Shown piece by piece: positions 5,123 through 16,030 of a stretch of 16,030 nucleotides of DNA (its first letter is position 1; every line of letters begins with the position of its first letter). This DNA is from JBOFCO01 sp051646105 (lineage in GTDB: Bacteria > Pseudomonadota > Alphaproteobacteria > Rhodobacterales > Rhodobacteraceae). The stretch is taken from positions 1 through 16,030 of the forward strand of contig JBOFCO010000126.1 of the NCBI GenBank assembly GCA_051646105.1. The letters are read 5' to 3'. The translations under genes were made by a program, and so were the position numbers. The notes beneath the pieces are model-generated. The model saw nothing but the letters and a program-made list of their open reading frames with translations, searched no databases and had not been told where the DNA came from.

Positions 5123-5551
5123 ATGGCCAAGAAGATTATGGGGCAGCTCAAGCTGCAAGTGAAGGCGGGTCAAGCCAACCCGTCCCCGCCGGTGGGTCCG
5201 GCACTGGGCCAGCGCGGCCTGAACATCATGATGTTCGTCAAGGAATTCAACGCGCGGACCGCCGATCTGGAGCCGGGCGCGCCGACTCCGGTGATCATCA
5301 CCTATTATCAGGACAAGTCTTTCAGTCTGGAGCTGAAAACCTCGCCCGCGTCGCACTTCCTGAAAAAGGCGGCGAAGCTGCAATCCGGGTCCAAGCGCCC
5401 CGGCCGCGATGTAGCGGGTTCCGTGACGGTGGCACAGGTGCGCCAGATCGCTGAAGCCAAGATGAAAGACCTGAATGCCAATTCGATCGAGGCAGCGATG
5501 CAGATCATCGTCGGCTCTGCCCGGTCGATGGGTATCGAGGTCAAGGGGTAA
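5123..5551 (+). CDS. rplK: 50S ribosomal protein L11
   Basis: This 142-residue protein, the same length as E. coli L11, begins MAKKIMGQLKLQVKAGQANP. The proline-rich N-terminal domain (Pro20, Pro22, Pro23, Pro26 in NPSPPVGPALGQRGLN) is the region that closes on 23S rRNA at the thiostrepton/GTPase centre. The C-terminal rRNA-binding domain runs from about residue 75 and includes VAQVRQIAEAKMKDLNA and a final ARSMGIEV. L11 forms the base of the stalk and is needed for the RelA stringent response. Translation starts 8 bases after AGGAG. Only 3 bases separate its stop from the rplA start, so the two are translationally coupled. Confidence 0.98.
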   Translation: MAKKIMGQLKLQVKAGQANPSPPVGPALGQRGLNIMMFVKEFNARTADLEPGAPTPVIITYYQDKSFSLELKTSPASHFLKKAAKLQSGSKRPGRDVAGSVTVAQVRQIAEAKMKDLNANSIEAAMQIIVGSARSMGIEVKG

Positions 5552-5554
5552 GTC

Positions 5555-6253
5555 ATGGCCAAGCTCGGAAAGCGCAGCACGGCAGCCCGTGCACAATTCG
5601 ACGGCAAGACGAACCTGTCGGTCGAGGATGCGGTGACGCTGGTCAAGTCGGCGGCTACGGCCAAGTTCGACGAAACCGTTGAGATCGCGATGAATCTGGG
5701 GGTTGATCCCCGCCATGCCGACCAGATGGTGCGCGGCGTGGTGCAACTGCCGAACGGCACCGGCAAGACCGTCCGCGTGGCGGTGTTTGCCCGTGGTGCC
5801 AAGGCCGATGAGGCCAAGGCGGCGGGTGCCGACATCGTCGGAGCCGAAGATCTGCTGGAAACCATCCAAGGCGGCAAGATCGAATTCGATCGCTGCATCG
5901 CCACACCGGACATGATGCCGCTGGTCGGGCGTCTGGGCAAGATCCTTGGTCCGCGCAACCTGATGCCGAACCCCAAGGTCGGCACCGTGACGATGGACGT
6001 GAAAACGGCTGTCGAGGCGGCAAAAGGCGGCGAAGTGCAGTTCAAGGTCGAGAAGGCGGGCGTGATCCATGCCGGCGTCGGCAAGGTATCGTTCTCTGCC
6101 GACAAGCTTGCAGAGAATGTCCGCGCTTTCGTCGAGGCGGTGTCGAAAGCCAAGCCTTCGGGGGCCAAGGGTGCCTATCTGAAGAAAGTGTCCATCTCTT
6201 CGACGATGGGCCCCGGCGTTTCGGTCGATCTGACCTCGGCCACCGGGAATTAA
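5555..6253 (+). CDS. rplA: 50S ribosomal protein L1
   Basis: This 232-residue protein (E. coli 234) has the L1 signature GRLGKILGPRNLMPNPKVGTV at about residues 125-145. The split domain I is flanked by FDETVEIAMNLGVDPRHADQ and by VIHAGVGKVSF further on. L1 binds 23S rRNA helices 76-78 to form the mobile L1 stalk that handles E-site tRNA. In many bacteria it represses its own rplKA mRNA. The ATG at 5555 lies 3 bases past the rplK stop, and its ribosome binding site AAGGGG (5543-5548) is inside the end of rplK. A 242-base gap full of hairpins follows before rplJ. Confidence 0.98.
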   Translation: MAKLGKRSTAARAQFDGKTNLSVEDAVTLVKSAATAKFDETVEIAMNLGVDPRHADQMVRGVVQLPNGTGKTVRVAVFARGAKADEAKAAGADIVGAEDLLETIQGGKIEFDRCIATPDMMPLVGRLGKILGPRNLMPNPKVGTVTMDVKTAVEAAKGGEVQFKVEKAGVIHAGVGKVSFSADKLAENVRAFVEAVSKAKPSGAKGAYLKKVSISSTMGPGVSVDLTSATGN

Positions 6254-6495
6254 GAATTCCCGGCCTTCGGGCCGGTGAATGGCGGGGTGCCAAACACCCC
6301 GTCCTGTCCGAGACGGAGGGTGCGCCGGGGAACCGGGGCTTAATGTCCTTCCCGAGATGGGGAACGAGACGGATCAGATGGGGCGCAGAGCCTCGGGTGA
6401 TTTTGGCCTCGGGAACCTGAAACGGACCCGACGCCCCGGTCTTGCCGGGGCAAACATGAGCCGGGGGTGCAAGCCCCCACACTTGGAGTGAAACC
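6254..6495 (+). promoter_or_regulatory. rplA-rplJ intergenic leader with multiple hairpins (candidate L10 leader)
   Basis: There is no gene in these 242 bases. Four stems stand out: CCGGCC-TTCG-GGCCGG (6260-6275, a stable UUCG tetraloop), CGGGGTG-CCAAA-CACCCCG (6283-6301), GCCCCGG-TCTTG-CCGGGGC (6433-6451), and GGGGGT-GCAA-GCCCCC (6463-6478, a GNRA-type loop) ending 6 bases before the rplJ ribosome binding site. The first two may mark the rplKA mRNA end, and the last two are placed to control rplJ translation. In E. coli the L10-L12 complex represses this gene pair through its leader. A direct repeat GCCTCGGG occurs at 6390 and 6406. Confidence 0.5.
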
Positions 6496-7011
6496 GTGGA
6501 TAGAGCCCAGAAAGAGAAAGTGGTCGAGGAACTCGGCCAGATCTTTGAAAGCTCTGGCGTCGTTGTGGTTGCCCACTACGAAGGCATGACGGTTGCTCAG
6601 ATGCAGGACCTGCGGGCGCAGATGCGCGCCGTCGGCGGGTCTGTACGCGTTGCCAAGAACAAGCTCGCCAAGATCGCCCTTGAAGGCAAGCCCTGCGAAA
6701 GCATCGGTGCGCTTCTCACGGGCATGACCGTGATGACCTATTCCGAAGACCCCGTCGCTGCGGCGAAGGTTTCGGACGCCTATGCCAAGACCAACGAGAA
6801 ATTCGTGATCCTTGGCGGCGCAATGGGCAACACGGCACTGGACCAGGCCGGTGTGAAGGCCGTGGCAGCAATGCCGTCGCGCGAGGAGCTTATCGCTTCG
6901 ATCGTGGCGTGCATCGGTGCACCGGCATCCAGCATCGCCGGGGCCATTGGCGCGCCTGCATCGAACATCGCGGGCATCCTCAAGACCATTGAGGAGCGGG
7001 AAGCCGCCTGA
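6496..7011 (+). CDS. rplJ: 50S ribosomal protein L10
   Basis: This 171-residue protein starts at a GTG, 7 bases after GGAG (6485-6488); no ATG gives the conserved MDRAQKEKVVEELGQIF opening. The N-terminal rRNA-binding domain includes GVVVVAHYEGMTVAQMQDLR and VRVAKNKLAKIAL. The C-terminal helix that carries the L7/L12 dimers holds a tandem 11-residue repeat (140-150 and 151-161, IGAPASSIAGA then IGAPASNIAGI, 9 of 11 identical) followed by LKTIEEREAA. L10 anchors the ribosomal stalk that recruits translation GTPases. The stop is 67 bases before rplL, and this gap contains a small AACCC/GGGTT hairpin (7020-7035). Confidence 0.98.
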   Translation: MDRAQKEKVVEELGQIFESSGVVVVAHYEGMTVAQMQDLRAQMRAVGGSVRVAKNKLAKIALEGKPCESIGALLTGMTVMTYSEDPVAAAKVSDAYAKTNEKFVILGGAMGNTALDQAGVKAVAAMPSREELIASIVACIGAPASSIAGAIGAPASNIAGILKTIEEREAA

Positions 7012-7078
7012 GCAATCTGAACCCTTCGTGGGGTTGTCACCCTGACGTTGGAACACCATTTAGGAACGGAAGAAACAA

Positions 7079-7456
7079 ATGGCTGATCTGAAAAAACTCG
7101 CCGAAGAAATCGTGAACCTCACGCTTCTGCAGGCACAGGAACTGAAAACCATCCTGAAAGACGAATACGGCATCGAACCGGCTGCTGGCGGCGCGGTCAT
7201 GATGGCTGGCCCGGCTGCTGGCCCGGCTGCTGCTGCCGAAGAAGAGAAGACCGAATTCGACGTTGTTCTGACGGATGCGGGCGCCAACAAGATCAACGTG
7301 ATCAAGGAAGTGCGCGCGATCACCGGCCTGGGCCTGAAAGAAGCCAAGGATCTGGTCGAAGCCGGTGGCAAGGTCAAGGAAGCTGCGGCCAAGTCCGAAG
7401 CCGAAGAGATCAAGAAGAAGCTCGAAGAGGCTGGCGCCAAGGTCGAGCTCAAGTAA
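7079..7456 (+). CDS. rplL: 50S ribosomal protein L7/L12
   Basis: This 125-residue acidic protein has an N-terminal dimerisation helix pair (about 1-32, LAEEIVNLTLLQAQELKTILK) that binds L10. A flexible Ala/Gly/Pro hinge follows (about 34-55), and then the C-terminal factor-binding domain (about 58-125) with the conserved NKINVIKEVRAITGLGLKEAK. Multiple copies on the ribosome recruit EF-Tu, EF-G and IF2. The hinge includes a perfect 12-base tandem duplication. The ATG at 7079 follows AGGAACGGAAG. In most bacteria this gene is expressed more strongly than rpoB, and the hairpins downstream fit partial termination here. Confidence 0.98.
   Translation: MADLKKLAEEIVNLTLLQAQELKTILKDEYGIEPAAGGAVMMAGPAAGPAAAAEEEKTEFDVVLTDAGANKINVIKEVRAITGLGLKEAKDLVEAGGKVKEAAAKSEAEEIKKKLEEAGAKVELK
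7205..7228 (+). repeat. Perfect 12-bp tandem duplication in the L7/L12 hinge
   Basis: GCTGGCCCGGCT occurs twice in direct tandem (7205-7216, 7217-7228), encoding AGPA-AGPA in the flexible hinge. It is in frame and so would only alter hinge length. Confidence 0.8.
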
Positions 7457-7476
7457 TCCGGCAGTTGCCGGTGTGG

Positions 7477-7498
7477 CGGTTCGGGTATGCCCGGACCG
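7477..7498 (+). terminator. Candidate attenuator hairpin after rplL
   Basis: CGGTTCGGG-TATG-CCCGGACCG forms nine pairs, one a T-G wobble, 20 bases after the rplL stop. It is followed by ACCGC and an A-run rather than a T-run, so termination would be partial or Rho-assisted at best. Confidence 0.42.
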
Positions 7499-7512
7499 AC
7501 CGCAAAAAACAG

Positions 7513-7543
7513 GGCAGGGCCGGGGGCAATCCCCGACCCTGCC
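7513..7543 (+). terminator. Long GC-rich hairpin after rplL
   Basis: Twelve base pairs, interrupted by one C-A mismatch (7520 and 7536), enclose a GCAAT loop. No T-run follows. It could be a pause/attenuation stem or a double-strand-specific RNase cleavage site. Confidence 0.45.
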
Positions 7544-7712
7544 GAACCCGTCTTGGAGAGGACTTTGCCGGAAACGGCCCGAGTCTTCCCCAAGGTGCGG
7601 TTCAAGGTTCGGGAGCGGGTCGGTGGGACGATCCGCAGGTATGGAACCTGACCCCTCACTCGCAAGCGGCGTGCCCCGTAGCCCGGACGGGGCGCCCCCG
7701 CGAAGAGACGAA

Positions 7713-7718
7713 AGGTGA
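7713..7718 (+). promoter_or_regulatory. Ribosome binding site that fixes the rpoB start
   Basis: AGGTGA lies 8 bases before the ATG at 7727. The in-frame GTG at 7715 falls inside this site. The stretch from here through the start codon is almost the same as at nusG (19 of 20 bases, 4471-4490 against 7712-7731). Confidence 0.65.
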
Positions 7719-7726
7719 CGATGAGC

Positions 7727-11860
<4,134 letters not shown>

Positions 11861-11969
11861 CGAAGCTTCGGTCGAGGTGCGTGAGATCACGCACCCCACC
11901 GCGACCTCGTAAGGTGCGTGGTTTCACGCCCCTTCCTTCCCCCGCCGCCCCCATTCTTAGGAATTGAAG
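11861..11969 (+). promoter_or_regulatory. rpoB-rpoC gap with tandem, partner-switching hairpins
   Basis: GGTGCGTG (11876-11883) pairs perfectly with CACGCACC (11888-11895). A second copy of GGTGCGTG (11913-11920) pairs with CACGCCCC (11925-11932, one mismatch). The 3' arm of the first hairpin is also an exact complement of the second GGTGCGTG, so two mutually exclusive folds exist. An outer stem GGTCG/CGACC (11870-11874, 11902-11906) can enclose the first. A pyrimidine-rich tract follows, then the rpoC ribosome binding site AGGA (11959-11962). Confidence 0.6.

Positions 11970-16030
<4,061 letters not shown>

Larger units (their letters stand above)
7457..7726 (+). promoter_or_regulatory. rplL-rpoB gap, likely attenuator and rpoB leader
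   Basis: This 270-base gap has no gene. Four hairpins can be seen. The first is CCGGC-AGTT-GCCGG (7458-7471). The second is a 9-bp stem at 7477-7498 with TATG loop and one T-G wobble. The third is a 12-bp stem at 7513-7543 with GCAAT loop and one C-A mismatch. The last is GCCCCGT-AGCCCGG-ACGGGGC (7673-7693) shortly before rpoB. None has a good T-run. In E. coli an attenuator and an RNase III site in the same gap lower rpoBC expression relative to rplJL; a similar role is inferred. Confidence 0.55.

Overview
The window is a high-GC bacterial chromosome segment, most likely from an alphaproteobacterium and probably the Rhodobacteraceae. This assignment is an inference. It rests on the base composition, a short SecE with one membrane segment, the lengths and sequences of the beta and beta' subunits (for example an rpoB product starting MAQSYVGQKRIRKYFGK), and a small ribbon-helix-helix protein of a type typical of that group.

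Layout: (1) 1-201, the 3' end of tuf (EF-Tu) and its terminator. (2) 202-3321, a small accessory block on the plus strand: a ribbon-helix-helix protein, a glyoxalase I-like VOC enzyme, and a two-gene unit encoding a Tat-exported small subunit and its GMC-type FAD dehydrogenase, closed by a strong terminator. (3) 3359-3688, minus strand, a short exported Asp/Arg/Gly-rich low-complexity protein of unknown function. (4) 3887-16030, the conserved transcription/translation cluster tRNA-Trp, secE, nusG, rplK, rplA, rplJ, rplL, rpoB, rpoC. The last gene runs off the right edge, missing roughly its last 50-60 codons by comparison with the family.

The core cluster makes the translocon subunit SecE, the elongation factor NusG, the ribosomal stalk and L1 proteins, and the two large RNA polymerase subunits. 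Its intergenic gaps are unusually rich in hairpins. Perfect or near-perfect inverted repeats lie over the likely secE promoter, between secE and nusG, ahead of rplK, throughout the rplA-rplJ and rplL-rpoB gaps, and between rpoB and rpoC. In the rpoB-rpoC gap two tandem hairpins share the same 5' arm and could exchange partners. The accessory block sits between tuf and tRNA-Trp/secE, genes that lie close together in many Proteobacteria.

No CRISPR array, insertion sequence, prophage gene or defence system was seen. The genes themselves belong to known families. The less explained items are the exported Asp/Arg/Gly-rich protein, the dehydrogenase unit without a neighbouring cytochrome subunit, and the paired-hairpin structures in the RNA polymerase operon.
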